Source: Marinovum sp034669705
Lineage (GTDB): Bacteria > Pseudomonadota > Alphaproteobacteria > Rhodobacterales > Rhodobacteraceae
Assembly (NCBI RefSeq): GCF_034669705.1
Contig: NZ_JAXMOR010000016.1
Span: forward strand, 45,681 to 109,680
Length of the DNA: 64,000 nucleotides
Reading direction: 5' to 3'
In this document: piece by piece, positions 1 to 8,970 of the stretch
Position numbering within the stretch: position 1 is the first letter of the stretch
Layout: each line of letters opens with the position of its first letter
The notes under the pieces: generated by a model
Databases searched by the model: none
What the model was told of the DNA's origin: nothing
The model's input: the letters and a program-made list of their open reading frames with translations, nothing else
Made by a program: the position numbers and the translations under genes

Positions 1-330
1 CTTGGCCGACCAGTCGGCATTGCCGAGCAGCGGCTGCAGCACCAGCGGCGCGACCCAGTTGTCGATAATGGTGTAGCCGTCCGCCGGGCGGTCCAGCCCG
101 GTCTGTACCGCGCGCACGCCGGCCGCCCCCGGATTGGACACCACGGGCAGCGACACCCCCAGTTCCTGGCTCATGCCTTCGGCGATGACCTGAACCGCCG
201 ACATGGCGGTGCCCGGCCCCCAGGGGAACACGACCTCGATGTTGCGCGCGGGGTAGTCCTGCGCCGAAAGCGGCTGGGCCAGCATCAAGGCGCCGGCCAG
301 CGCTGCGGATATCTTCGTGGTGAAACTCAT
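1..330 (-). CDS. TctC-family tripartite tricarboxylate transporter binding protein (partial)
   Basis: Periplasmic solute-binding protein of a TTT importer; only the first 110 codons lie in the window, and the gene runs off its left edge. The N-terminus carries a signal peptide ending near AQPLSAQ, followed by the family opening YPARNIEVVFPWGPG and the typical VVSNPGAAG and DGYTI segments. A GGAGGAGG-type ribosome site sits just before the ATG. It lies 26 bp downstream of the sulfatase on the same strand, so the two are probably cotranscribed, suggesting uptake of a sulfated or related organic anion. Family call is firm; substrate unknown. Confidence 0.85.
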   Translation of the reverse strand, partial: MSFTTKISAALAGALMLAQPLSAQDYPARNIEVVFPWGPGTAMSAVQVIAEGMSQELGVSLPVVSNPGAAGVRAVQTGLDRPADGYTIIDNWVAPLVLQPLLGNADWSAK

Positions 331-356
331 CTTCCTTCTCCTCCTCCAAGAAGTTC

Positions 357-1946
357 TCAGCCGGCCGAACGTTTCGGCGCGGCGGTTTCGGACAGGACAT
401 CGTCCAGCCCGTAGTAATGAAAAAGTTCGGGCGGTGCCTCGTGGCGGGCGAATGTCTCGGCCAGTGCGCGCTGCAGCCGCGCCGTGGTGCCCGGTGCCTC
501 GATCGGTGTCGTCTGGCCCGGATCGACCCGCAGGTCGTAGACCGCTGATCCCGCAGCGCTGTCGGCCGCCGCGGCAAAGCCCGCTTCCTTGACCTCGCGC
601 GCCACCGGCACCCGCATCAGCCTTGCGCCCTTGGTAAAGCCCAGCGGCGGTACCATCCCGGCCTGGCCCAATTCCTCGGGCGAGAAGCTCTCGGTCATGT
701 GCTGAGGCGCCATGGTGTACATGTTGAGCGCATCGGTGGCCGTGGACGTGGGATAATGTACGTAGCTGTAGCTGCCGTCGGTCACCCCCATGGGGCCGCC
801 GAACAGGCCGAAGACGACCGTGCGGTCCTCGGCCGGCGCGTCTGGATTGGCGAGATGCGGCAGCAACGACCGGGCCTGAACCTCGCCCGGCACCGGAACG
901 CCGTTGAGCTCCAGCAGTGTCGGCATGATATCCATGGTCTGGGTCACGCCGCCGCGGCGGGTGCCGGCCTGATCGGCGTGGTCCGGGTGCCAGACCATCA
1001 GCGGGATATGGGCGATCTCCTCGTAGCAGGGCATCTTGTTCTTGCCCCACCATTCATGTTCGCCCAGCAGGTAGCCGTGATCGGTGGTGACGATCAGGCA
1101 GGTGTCCTGCCAGGCGCCGGTCGCGTCCATCCAGTCGAGCAGCTGGCCGAAATAATCGTCGCACATCCGCAACAGCGCGCGGTAGTTGCCGCGGATGCTG
1201 TCGATTTCCTCGGGGCTGTTGGCCAGCCTTTCATAGGGCGGCCAGTCCAGAACCGGGCGGCTGTCGTCGCCGTCGCGAAAACGGTCGGCGGCCATGAAGG
1301 GCTCATGCGGGTCGAAGCATTCAAGTTGCAGCAGCCAGTCGTCCGCATCCTTGTTGCCGTCGAGAAACTCGAAAGCCGAGGCAAAGCACTGCGCGAGCGG
1401 GTAGTCGGCCTCGTCGGTCATGTGCTCGGCGTTCAGGGCATGCTGCATGCGGCGATAGGCGAGCGGGTCGGTGGAGCGATGGGTCAGCGTGCCTTCGGGC
1501 AGCCTGTCCAGCGGGTAGTGGCGGGGGTCATAACCCTCGCGCAGGGCCGCGACATCGGGGGCCACGCGCACGGTAACCGGGTCGTACTCCTGACCGCGCT
1601 TGAAGCTCCAGCTGTCGAAGGCCTGCGCATAGCCCGCGCCGCCGGGTTCGAAGTAGTGGTAATGGTCGGTCACCATATGCGTATAGACGCCGGCGGTGCT
1701 GAGCATCTGCGCATAGGAATTGTCGAACGGCTCGAGCGGACCCCAGGGCCGGTGCATCATGTTCAGCCGTCCGGTGTGCATGTCGCGGCGCGCCGGCATG
1801 CAGGGCAGCGAGCCCACGTAATGCTTGTCGAAGGTGACGGCGCGATCGGCGAAACGGGCGAAGTTCGGCGTCAGCGTGGCATCGCCGCCATAGGGCGCAA
1901 GCGCTGTGCGATTCAATGAATCGAATATGACAAAGATCGTCTTCAC
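357..1946 (-). CDS. Sulfatase, cytoplasmic type (C-x-P-x-R)
   Basis: Arylsulfatase/alkaline-phosphatase superfamily hydrolase of 529 aa. The formylglycine signature CMPAR has its Cys at residue 49, inside SLPCMPARRDMHTGR. Metal-site segments include FDPHEPF (about 211-217) and TTDHGYLLGEH (about 287-297). The N-terminal metal motif reads FDS rather than the commoner DD. No signal peptide is seen, so it should act in the cytoplasm on an imported ester. The chosen start is GTG, preceded by a GGAGG-type site; an overlapping ATG in another frame gives only a shadow. It lies downstream of the HisD-like gene and just upstream of a TctC gene. Sulfate, phosphate or phosphonate ester specificity cannot be fixed from sequence. 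Confidence 0.88.
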   Translation of the reverse strand: MKTIFVIFDSLNRTALAPYGGDATLTPNFARFADRAVTFDKHYVGSLPCMPARRDMHTGRLNMMHRPWGPLEPFDNSYAQMLSTAGVYTHMVTDHYHYFEPGGAGYAQAFDSWSFKRGQEYDPVTVRVAPDVAALREGYDPRHYPLDRLPEGTLTHRSTDPLAYRRMQHALNAEHMTDEADYPLAQCFASAFEFLDGNKDADDWLLQLECFDPHEPFMAADRFRDGDDSRPVLDWPPYERLANSPEEIDSIRGNYRALLRMCDDYFGQLLDWMDATGAWQDTCLIVTTDHGYLLGEHEWWGKNKMPCYEEIAHIPLMVWHPDHADQAGTRRGGVTQTMDIMPTLLELNGVPVPGEVQARSLLPHLANPDAPAEDRTVVFGLFGGPMGVTDGSYSYVHYPTSTATDALNMYTMAPQHMTESFSPEELGQAGMVPPLGFTKGARLMRVPVAREVKEAGFAAAADSAAGSAVYDLRVDPGQTTPIEAPGTTARLQRALAETFARHEAPPELFHYYGLDDVLSETAAPKRSAG

Positions 1947-2200
1947 CGGTCATCCTCCCTCGTCTGCCGCGCCCCCTCCGGCTGGCATGTCGAGCAACTT
2001 AGAAGCTGGTGGCGAAGAAATATAATCGAATTAGGTGCGGGTCGGTATTCCTGAAATTGATACCTTGGTTGATGCAGTCGGCGCGCGTTCGCCCTGCCGA
2101 AGAGCAAGCGTCGTCTCTCGCTGTCCCGAAACGGCGCCGGCAGCTGAGCCGAATGCTTCAGCGCGCGCGGCTTTAAGGCGCACAGCCGCTAGGGCGTCTG

Positions 2201-3472
2201 TCAGGCGCGGGCAAGGCGGAGTTCCGCGGCTCTGGCGTGGCCCTCCATCCCTTCGATGCGGCTGATCCGGGCGGTACGGAGGGCCAGCTCGTGCGATGCC
2301 GTGGCGGTGCAGCGTTGCCAGGTGACGGTCTTGGTGAACTTGTGCACGGACAGCCCGCCGGTATAGCGCGCCGCGCCGCTGGTGGGCAGCACGTGGTTGG
2401 GGCCGGAGCTCTTGTCGCCGAAGGCCACGGTGGTCTCTGCGCCCAGAAACAGCGAGCCGTAGGCGGAGAGGCGGGTCAGCCACCAGTCGAGATCGGCGGC
2501 CTGGACCTGCAGATGTTCTGGCGCGTAGCGGTCCGAGACCTGCGCCGCCTCTTCGCGGCTGTCGCAGAGGATCACCTCGGCGCGCTCGGCCCAGGCGGTG
2601 CGCGCGGCAGAGGCGTTGGGCTCGGGCAGCTCGGCGATCAGGGCCGGGACGCGGGCCAAGACGGCCTCGGCCAGGGCGCGGTCGGTGGTGACCAGCCAGA
2701 CCGGGCTGTCGGCGCCGTGCTCGGCCTGGCTGACGAGGTCCCAGGCGACGGTCTCGGGATCGGCGGTGGCATCGGCGATGACCAGCGAGTCGGTGGGCCC
2801 CGCGAACATGTCGATGCCGACCTCGCCGAAGAGCATGCGCTTGGCCTCGGCCACGTAGCTGTTGCCGGGCCCGACGAGGATGTCGGCCGGTTGGCCTCCG
2901 AACAGGCCCTGCGCCATGGCGGCCACGCCCTGCACGCCGCCGAGGTTGAGGATCAGGTCGGCACCGCAGAGGTCCATGGCAAAGACGATGGCATCGGGGA
3001 TGCCGGCGCCCGGCCGGGTGGGTGAGACGGCGGTGATATGGCGCACGCCCGCGACCTTGGCGGTGGTGATCGTCATCAGCGCGCTGGCGACATGGCTGTA
3101 GCGGCCGCCCGGCACGTAGCAGCCGGCGCTGGCGACGGGGATCTGCTTTTGGCCCGCGATCAGCCCCGGGATGACCTCGACCTCGCAGTCACCGAGCGTG
3201 GCCTTCTGCGCCTCGGCAAAGCGGCGGATGTTGGCCTGAGCAAAGCGGATGTCGTCCTTGAGCTGCTGCGGGACGCGGGCGCAGGCCGCTTGGCGGGCCG
3301 CGTCAGAGAGCACGATATCGCCGGTCCAGCCATCGAGCCGCTTGGCGTAGTCGCGCACCGCCGCCTCGCCGTCGCGGGCGATCGTGGCGAGCATGGTTGA
3401 GACGGTGTCGCGGATGTCGCTGGTCTCGACCGCGGGGCGGGGGGTGGCTTGCTTGAGGTAGGTGATGGCCAT
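2201..3472 (-). CDS. HisD-family NAD-dependent dehydrogenase (histidinol/sulfopropanediol dehydrogenase-like)
   Basis: 423-aa member of the histidinol dehydrogenase family. The catalytic pair E319-H320 (PEHL) and the zinc ligands Q249, H252, D353 and H412 align with those of E. coli HisD, so it should be active as a zinc- and NAD-dependent alcohol dehydrogenase. It is not in a histidine biosynthesis operon. It follows a FAD/GcvT dehydrogenase and precedes a sulfatase, a context more like catabolic HisD paralogues such as HpsN, which oxidises 2,3-dihydroxypropane-1-sulfonate. That substrate is an inference. The start ATG follows a short leader with no strong ribosome site. Separated by 174 bp from the upstream gene and 254 bp from the downstream one. 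Confidence 0.85.
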   Translation of the reverse strand: MAITYLKQATPRPAVETSDIRDTVSTMLATIARDGEAAVRDYAKRLDGWTGDIVLSDAARQAACARVPQQLKDDIRFAQANIRRFAEAQKATLGDCEVEVIPGLIAGQKQIPVASAGCYVPGGRYSHVASALMTITTAKVAGVRHITAVSPTRPGAGIPDAIVFAMDLCGADLILNLGGVQGVAAMAQGLFGGQPADILVGPGNSYVAEAKRMLFGEVGIDMFAGPTDSLVIADATADPETVAWDLVSQAEHGADSPVWLVTTDRALAEAVLARVPALIAELPEPNASAARTAWAERAEVILCDSREEAAQVSDRYAPEHLQVQAADLDWWLTRLSAYGSLFLGAETTVAFGDKSSGPNHVLPTSGAARYTGGLSVHKFTKTVTWQRCTATASHELALRTARISRIEGMEGHARAAELRLARA

Positions 3473-3646
3473 GGTGTCAGCCTTTCCGTGTAGAATCAGA
3501 CATCAGGCCGGCGAATTCCGAGGACAGCGCAACCGTGCTTCCGGGCTGCGGGTGCATGCGCCGCGGTGGCGCAGTCCGGGCTGGGGGGACGCGGCACAGG
3601 TGCATGTTCTCGGTCCTTTCCGGGATCGGCAGGCGGCGCTTCACGC

Positions 3647-6082
3647 TCAGGCACGCATCCGGCTGTAGTCGGGGTCATAGGGCGAAGGAGCGATGACTTC
3701 GGCCTTGACCAAATCGCCGCAGAGGTCGAGCTCCAGCGTGCTGCCCGGGGCGGCGAAATCCGGGTCGACGAAGGCATAGGCGAGGTTCAGCCCCGTCCGG
3801 TGGCCCCAGTCGCCCGAGGTGATCGTGCCCTTGACCGTATCGCCCTGCATCAGCGAGGCGCCGCCGTGGGCCGGTGCCTTGGTGGTGTCGATCTTCAGCG
3901 TGACCAGTCGCGCGCGCGGGCCTTCCGCGATGCGTTTTTGCAGCGCCTCCTTGCCGATGAAACCTTCCTTTTCGGGCTTCACGAAGCGGTCGAGGCCGGT
4001 CTCGAAGGGGTCGAACTCGGTCAAGAGGTCGGCCTTCCAGTGCAGGAAGCCTTTCTCCATCCGCATCGAGTCCACCGCGCGGGCGCCAAACAGTTTCAGC
4101 CCGTGCGCCTCGCCGGCTTCGCGCAGCGCGAGGTAGGCGGCGTAGAGCGCGTTGTTGGGCACGTGGATCTCGTAGGCCAACTCACCGGAAAAGCTGACAC
4201 CCAGAACGGTGGCCGGGACGAAGCCGATGAAGCATTCGCGCACGCTGAGCCAGGGAAAGGCCGCTTTCGACCAGTCGCCGCGCGAGCAGGCGGACAGCAC
4301 GTCGCGGGCCTTGGGACCGGCCAGCACGAGGATGGTCTGGTCGTTGGTCAGGCTGCGGATCTGCACGTCCTCGTCCGGGTTAAGGTGCATCCGGAGCCAG
4401 TCCATGTCGTGGTATTCGCTGGCCGCCGCCGAGCCGTACCAGACGCGCTGCGGCCCCCGGTCCGAGGCGGGCAGGTTCGCGATGGTCGCCTCGCCCTTGA
4501 CCATGCCGTGGTGGTTGAGCAGGTAGCCCAGCCCGACGCGGCCATCGCGCTTGGTGACCGCACCGCAGAACATCCGGTCGAGGAAGGCGTGGCGGTCGGC
4601 GCCGGTGATCTCGAACCGGTTGAAGCCGTTGACCTCGCAGAGGCCGACATTCTCGGAGACGTTCTTCACCTCGGCGGCGACCACGTCGAAGGCCTCGTCG
4701 AAGTTGAAGCTCAGCGTCGGGTGAAATTCCGGCGAGGGCTTGAGGTACTCCATCCGCTCCCAGCCGTTGACCACGGTGAACTCGGCGCCCTCTGCCGCCA
4801 GCACCGGCGTCAGCGGCGTGGTCTTGGCGGGACGCGCGGCGGGGCGGTGCTCGTGCGGGAAGTGGAAGCGGAACTCGTTCTGGTAGTCCTCGATGGCCTT
4901 CAGCGCGGTCAGCTCGACGTTGGCATGGCCGGTGAAGCGGCGCGGGTCGATGACCCAGGTGTCGTACTGCGCCTCGCCATGCACGATCTGCTGCGCCAGC
5001 AGCCAGCCGTGGCCGCCGCCTTCGCCCAGCCCGGCCCGCAAGCCGATGATGCAGAAGGCGTTGCGTTTGCCGGGGATTGGCCCCACCAAGGGCGCACCGT
5101 CGATGGTATAGGTGATCGGGCCGTTGACGATCGAGCGGATGCCGGTCTCGGCCAGCGCGGGCATGCGCTCGAAGGCGCCCTCGAGCACGTCCATCACCCG
5201 GTCGAGGTCATCGGGGCAGAGCGCGTTGACGAACTTCGGATCGATGCCGTCCATGCCCCAGGTCTTGCAGCCCTGTTCGTAGAACCCGACCAGCAGGCCG
5301 TTCTTTTCCTGCCGGCTGTAGTAGTCGCTGATCGGGCAGCGCAACAGCGGCATGCGGTGGCCTGCCTCGACGATGGCGGGGATATCCTCGGTCAGGAAAT
5401 ACTGGTGCTCCATCGAGGCGACAGGGTGATGCACACCCATCATCGACCCCACCTCGTTGACGCGGTAGCCGCAGGCGTTGACCACGATATCGCAGTCGAT
5501 GTCGCCCTTTTCGGTGTGCACCGTCCAGGTGTCGTCCTTGTGCTGGGTCAGCGCGGTGACCGGCGTGTTGCGATAGACCTCGGCCCCGGCCTTCCGCGCA
5601 TGATAGGCCAGCGCCTGGCATAGCTGCGCCGGGTCGATATCGCCGTCCAGCGGATCCCACAGCCCGCCCAGCAGGTTGTCGGTCGAGATCAGCGGATGCC
5701 GCCGGGCGCATTCCTCGGCGTCGATCACCTCAAGCTCGACCCCCATGCCCCGCGCCATCGACGAGAAGTGCCGATAACCCTGCATCTGCGCCTCGGTATT
5801 GGCCAGCCGGATGCCGCCGTCGGCGTGGTGATAGTTGATCGGATACTCGGGGTCCTCGGACAGCCGCTTGTAAAGCGCGATCGAATGCGTCTTCAGCCCC
5901 ACCATCGTCTGGGTGCCGCCGAAGTTCGTCACCTGCGCCGCCGAATGCCAGGTGGTTCCGGACGTCAGCTCGTCGCGCTCGACCAGCACCACGTCCGACC
6001 AGCCTTCCTGCGTCAGGTGATAGAGCGTCGAGCACCCGGCAATGCCGCCGCCGATCACAACAACTTTGGTCCGAGATTTCAT
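3647..6082 (-). CDS. FAD-dependent dehydrogenase fused to GcvT domain (dimethylglycine/sarcosine dehydrogenase-like)
   Basis: 811-aa two-part flavoenzyme. Residues about 6-390 form a DAO-type FAD domain with the dinucleotide motif VVVIGGGIAGCS. H46 in TTWHSAA sits where dimethylglycine dehydrogenase links FAD covalently. Residues about 440-811 form a GcvT/aminomethyltransferase domain that would pass the released one-carbon unit to tetrahydrofolate. Known relatives demethylate N-methyl amino acids. The start is set at the ATG after GGAGG at 6082; a 14-codon extension to 6124 lacks such a site. It heads a minus-strand group with the HisD-like gene and sulfatase, under the upstream LysR gene. 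Exact substrate unknown. Confidence 0.88.
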   Translation of the reverse strand: MKSRTKVVVIGGGIAGCSTLYHLTQEGWSDVVLVERDELTSGTTWHSAAQVTNFGGTQTMVGLKTHSIALYKRLSEDPEYPINYHHADGGIRLANTEAQMQGYRHFSSMARGMGVELEVIDAEECARRHPLISTDNLLGGLWDPLDGDIDPAQLCQALAYHARKAGAEVYRNTPVTALTQHKDDTWTVHTEKGDIDCDIVVNACGYRVNEVGSMMGVHHPVASMEHQYFLTEDIPAIVEAGHRMPLLRCPISDYYSRQEKNGLLVGFYEQGCKTWGMDGIDPKFVNALCPDDLDRVMDVLEGAFERMPALAETGIRSIVNGPITYTIDGAPLVGPIPGKRNAFCIIGLRAGLGEGGGHGWLLAQQIVHGEAQYDTWVIDPRRFTGHANVELTALKAIEDYQNEFRFHFPHEHRPAARPAKTTPLTPVLAAEGAEFTVVNGWERMEYLKPSPEFHPTLSFNFDEAFDVVAAEVKNVSENVGLCEVNGFNRFEITGADRHAFLDRMFCGAVTKRDGRVGLGYLLNHHGMVKGEATIANLPASDRGPQRVWYGSAAASEYHDMDWLRMHLNPDEDVQIRSLTNDQTILVLAGPKARDVLSACSRGDWSKAAFPWLSVRECFIGFVPATVLGVSFSGELAYEIHVPNNALYAAYLALREAGEAHGLKLFGARAVDSMRMEKGFLHWKADLLTEFDPFETGLDRFVKPEKEGFIGKEALQKRIAEGPRARLVTLKIDTTKAPAHGGASLMQGDTVKGTITSGDWGHRTGLNLAYAFVDPDFAAPGSTLELDLCGDLVKAEVIAPSPYDPDYSRMRA

Positions 6083-6161
6083 GGGGTGCGCCTCCGATAC
6101 ATGTTGGGGGCAGTAGGCGGCCAAGTTGCTGCACGTGCAATGGCGATCTATGTTGATGTCA

Positions 6162-6187
6162 AAATATCGCAGTTCGCTTTCGGCGAT
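6162..6187. promoter_or_regulatory. Candidate LysR-type site upstream of the FAD/GcvT gene
   Basis: An inverted repeat ATCGC-N12-GCGAT (6166-6170 and 6183-6187) lies about 85 bp before the FAD/GcvT start. The element AAATATCGCA here (6162-6171) resembles AAATTATCGCA (7385-7395) just upstream of the LysR gene, which suggests one regulator acting on both. Pattern-based guess only. Confidence 0.25.
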
Positions 6188-6344
6188 TTGAGAGTAAGGC
6201 GGAACCTGTTGCCAACGGGCGATAAAATTCCGTCCCTCGTGGCCTGAGCGGTACCGGATATGCCATGGCGGCCGGACCCCGCCGCCGACGCGGTGGGCAT
6301 CGGTCCCGCAGGGCGTTGCCGTTCCTCAATCCTTGCCCACGGCG

Positions 6345-7319
6345 TCAGTCGATCAGGCGAAAGCTGTCCTCGAGCCAGGGATCGCTTTGGTGGAGCGGCG
6401 CGATGGCGTGCCTGCGGATCAGGCTGCGGACCTTGGTGTCCACGAGCTCGATCACCGAACGCGAGCAGTCGGGCGTCGTCACCAGCGCCAGCGTCCTTGC
6501 GAAGGCCTTGCCGGGAAAGCGGTGCATCTGCACTTGCTGGTGGAACGATTTGGCGCGGGAAAACAGCAGCGGCGTGGTGATGGTCCAGCCGGCACCGGCG
6601 GCGACCATGGCCATCAGCGTCTGGTTGTTGCTGCACTCGAAGCGATGCGGCGAGGTCACGCCGATCCGCCTGAGTTGCGATTCGATCTGGCGGGCGATCA
6701 TCAGGTTGCCGGAAAACCGCAGGAACGGCAGTTTGGTCGTGCCGTCCACCACATTCGCCAGGGATTGCGACGCGAGGCGCGGCAGCACCACCACAAACGG
6801 ATCGCGCAGCAGCGGGCGGTCCTGCAGATCGCTCAGCCGCTCATCCGGCGCGGTGGTGATCCCGAGGTCGAGCTGACGGTTGCGTAACATTCCGATCAGG
6901 TCGTGGCTCGACGCGGTGTAGAACATGAAATTGCAGGCCGGCATGTGGGACGACAGCGACACCGCAAGGCCGGGCACGATATCGCTTTCGAAATCCTCGA
7001 TAGAGCCGATCCGCAGGTGGCTCGCCTCGGCCACGCTGCCGGCAGAGGCCTCGGCGCGGGCCTTGCGGATGGCGCGCAGCGCGTCGTCGATATTGCGCAG
7101 GAAGGCCTGTCCCTTGGGCGTCAGCACCATCGGCCGGCGGGCATGGTTGAACAGCTCGACGCCCAGATGCTCTTCGAGGCTGCGCAGGTGATGCGAGACG
7201 GTGCTGACGGTCAGCCCCGCCTCTCGCGCGCCGGCCTGAAGCGAGCCCTGGGTGGCACAGATCTGAAACAGCTCGAGAGACTTGAGGCTGAGGTCGCGGG
7301 AGGTGAGGGAGCGGGCCAT
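6345..7319 (-). CDS. LysR-family transcriptional regulator
   Basis: 324-aa LysR regulator. The N-terminal winged helix-turn-helix lies at about residues 10-70 (FQICATQGSLQAGAREAGLT, then HHLRSLEEHLGVELFNHARR). The remainder is a periplasmic-binding-protein-like effector domain, here with FYTASSHDLIGMLRNRQLDLGI. It is upstream of and codirectional with the FAD/GcvT dehydrogenase and divergent from an IclR gene across 177 bp, so it probably controls the catabolic genes below it. The AT-rich stretch near 7376-7400 probably holds its promoter. Start ATG chosen because residues MARSLTSRDLSLKSLELF lead straight into the HTH; its ribosome site is weak. Confidence 0.92.
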   Translation of the reverse strand: MARSLTSRDLSLKSLELFQICATQGSLQAGAREAGLTVSTVSHHLRSLEEHLGVELFNHARRPMVLTPKGQAFLRNIDDALRAIRKARAEASAGSVAEASHLRIGSIEDFESDIVPGLAVSLSSHMPACNFMFYTASSHDLIGMLRNRQLDLGITTAPDERLSDLQDRPLLRDPFVVVLPRLASQSLANVVDGTTKLPFLRFSGNLMIARQIESQLRRIGVTSPHRFECSNNQTLMAMVAAGAGWTITTPLLFSRAKSFHQQVQMHRFPGKAFARTLALVTTPDCSRSVIELVDTKVRSLIRRHAIAPLHQSDPWLEDSFRLID

Positions 7320-7496
7320 GAAAAGGTCTCGACGGTTGCATCAAGGGCGCGAGGGTACGCGCGTCATCTCGAAGTATAAATCTCAAATTATCGCAAACAC
7401 GTCTGTGCGGCAGTCCGGCGCCCCGGTCAAGGCGTCTGCCCCGCCGGCTTTCGAAGCCGGGCTGCAACTGATACCAAGGCGAAAACAGGACACCGC

Positions 7497-8267
7497 ATGA
7501 ACATGGACGCCCCGGAAAAGCCCAAGGTGGATTCGACCCTGTCGAAGGGGCTGTCGATCCTCGAGAGCCTCGCGGCCTCGCAGGAGGCGAAGGGTGTCAC
7601 CGAGCTGTCCAAGGAATTGGGGCTGACCAAGTCGAACACCTTTCGCCTGCTCCAGACCCTGACGACGCTGGGCTATGTCCAGCATCTGCCCGACAAGACC
7701 TATTCCGCCACGCTCAAGACATGGCGCGTCGGCCGGGCCTCGGTCGAGAACCTGAACCTGCGGGACATGGCAGCGCCCGAGCTGTCGGTTCTGTCGCGGG
7801 AAACCGGCGAGACGGTCTATCTGGCGGTGCGCGAGGGGCTGTCGGTGGTCTATATCGACAAGCTCGACAGCCAGAAGCCGATCCGGTCGTGGAACGCCAT
7901 CGGCGGCACCGCGCCGCTGCATTGCGTGGGTACCGGCAAGGCCATCCTCGCGGCAGCCCACGACACGTTGCGCGACCAGATCGGTGGCGCTCTGACGCGG
8001 CACACCGACCGGACGCTGACCGATCTTACGGCGCTGGAGGCCGATCTTGCGCGCACGCGCGCGCGCGGCTTTGCCTTCGACACCGGCGAGTTTCGCGAGC
8101 GCATCCTCAGCTTCGGCGCGGCGATCACCCTGCCGGGGGGCGAGCCTGTGGGGGCGCTGGGCATTTCTCTGCCCGACATCAACCTGCCCGAAGGCGGCGA
8201 AGAGCGGTTCGGCGCGCTGGTGGCCGATGCCGCCCGGTCCGTTTCGGAAAAGCTGGCCGGCAGCTAG
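7497..8267 (+). CDS. IclR-family transcriptional regulator
   Basis: 256-aa IclR regulator. The N-terminal winged helix-turn-helix is at about residues 12-70 (LSKGLSILESLA, VTELSKELGLTKSNTFRLLQTL). The C-terminal effector domain runs from about 85 (LRDMAAPELSVLSRETGETVYLAV) and includes the TGKAILA and SFGAAITLPGG segments typical of the family. Divergent from the LysR gene and convergent with a rhodanese gene, so no adjacent gene shares its transcript. It may act on the LysR-linked cluster or on the oxidase/hydantoinase cassette. Start at 7497 or at the next Met two codons on; neither has a clear ribosome site. Confidence 0.9.
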   Translation: MNMDAPEKPKVDSTLSKGLSILESLAASQEAKGVTELSKELGLTKSNTFRLLQTLTTLGYVQHLPDKTYSATLKTWRVGRASVENLNLRDMAAPELSVLSRETGETVYLAVREGLSVVYIDKLDSQKPIRSWNAIGGTAPLHCVGTGKAILAAAHDTLRDQIGGALTRHTDRTLTDLTALEADLARTRARGFAFDTGEFRERILSFGAAITLPGGEPVGALGISLPDINLPEGGEERFGALVADAARSVSEKLAGS

Positions 8268-8310
8268 GCGCGGCAACCCCGGAACGTCGCATCTGTCAGC
8301 GACGGCGGCA

Positions 8311-8376
8311 GGGGCGCTGCCCCTCGTCCTGCGGGCTCACCCCGAGGTATTTTCGAACAAGAGAAGGACAGGATCG
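8311..8376 (+). repeat. Intergenic repeat copy 1: mini-hairpin plus conserved tail
   Basis: A GGGGC/GCCCC hairpin with a three-base loop (8311-8323) is followed by a 37-base tail (8340-8376) beginning CCCCGAGGTATTTT and ending AGGATCG. Nearly the same tail recurs at 61074-61111. It lies between the convergent IclR and rhodanese genes and may act as a transcription end or mRNA-stability element. Confidence 0.6.
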
Positions 8377-8441
8377 CCTCCGGCCGTCTGTCTGAACCCC
8401 TCTCTGACGGGCCACGGTCCCCCGGCCGGTCAGGATGCAGA

Positions 8442-8846
8442 TCAGGGTTTGGGGTCGGGATACACCACCGGACCGCCCTGTTCCTTCCAGGTCGAGAAGC
8501 CCTCCTTCAGGTGCACGGCGTCGAACCCCATGTCCTGCAGGGTCGCCGTGGTCAGCGCCGAGCGCCAGCCCGAAGCGCAGTGCAGCACGAATGTCTTGCC
8601 GTCCTGGGTGAAGATGTCCTTGAAGTAAGGGCTGTCGGGGTCGACCCAGAACTCGATCATCCCGCGGGGCGCGTGAAAGCTGCCGGGGATATGACCGCTG
8701 CGCTGGCGCTCGCGCACGTCGCGGATATCGACCACCACGACGTCGGGATCGTCCAGCATGGCGATCAGCTCGGCGGTTTCGAGTTCTGTGATCCGGGCGC
8801 GGGCCTCGGCCACCATCCGGGCCGAGGAGATCTTGAGAGCGGCCAT
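8442..8846 (-). CDS. Rhodanese-like domain protein
   Basis: 134-aa single-domain rhodanese. The predicted persulfide-carrying Cys is C90 in the active-site loop CASGWRSA. DIRD (about 40-43) and GHIPGSFHAPRG (about 51-62) are the usual structural motifs. It would transfer sulfane sulfur, for example to cyanide or a thiol acceptor; the physiological partner is unknown. GGAAGGA lies 7 bp before the chosen ATG; an ATG one codon upstream is possible, and a longer form starting at 8909 has no ribosome site. Divergent from the oxidase at 8971 across 124 bp. Sulfur handling could connect it to the sulfatase or sulfonate genes, but that is conjecture. Confidence 0.88.
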   Translation of the reverse strand: MAALKISSARMVAEARARITELETAELIAMLDDPDVVVVDIRDVRERQRSGHIPGSFHAPRGMIEFWVDPDSPYFKDIFTQDGKTFVLHCASGWRSALTTATLQDMGFDAVHLKEGFSTWKEQGGPVVYPDPKP

Positions 8847-8970
8847 CATCCATCCTTCCGGGGGTAGGGCTGTGCCGGTATACGGAACAGTTATTTCAAA
8901 TATTGACACTATTCAGGGGCGCATGCAAGCTCTGGCGCAAGTGGGCGGTGGCCCGCATCAGGAGGTCTGA

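Noticed and set aside
2201..3472. Calling this gene biosynthetic hisD
   Set aside because: Catalytic residues fit, but the neighbours are catabolic and no other histidine gene is present, so only a family-level call is made.
3566..5623. 685-codon plus-strand frame opposite the FAD/GcvT gene
   Set aside because: Antisense shadow; the minus-strand frame carries FAD and GcvT motifs and a ribosome site.
6083..6124. Upstream start of the FAD/GcvT gene at 6124
   Set aside because: The first 14 residues have no family similarity, and GGAGG sits just before the ATG at 6082.
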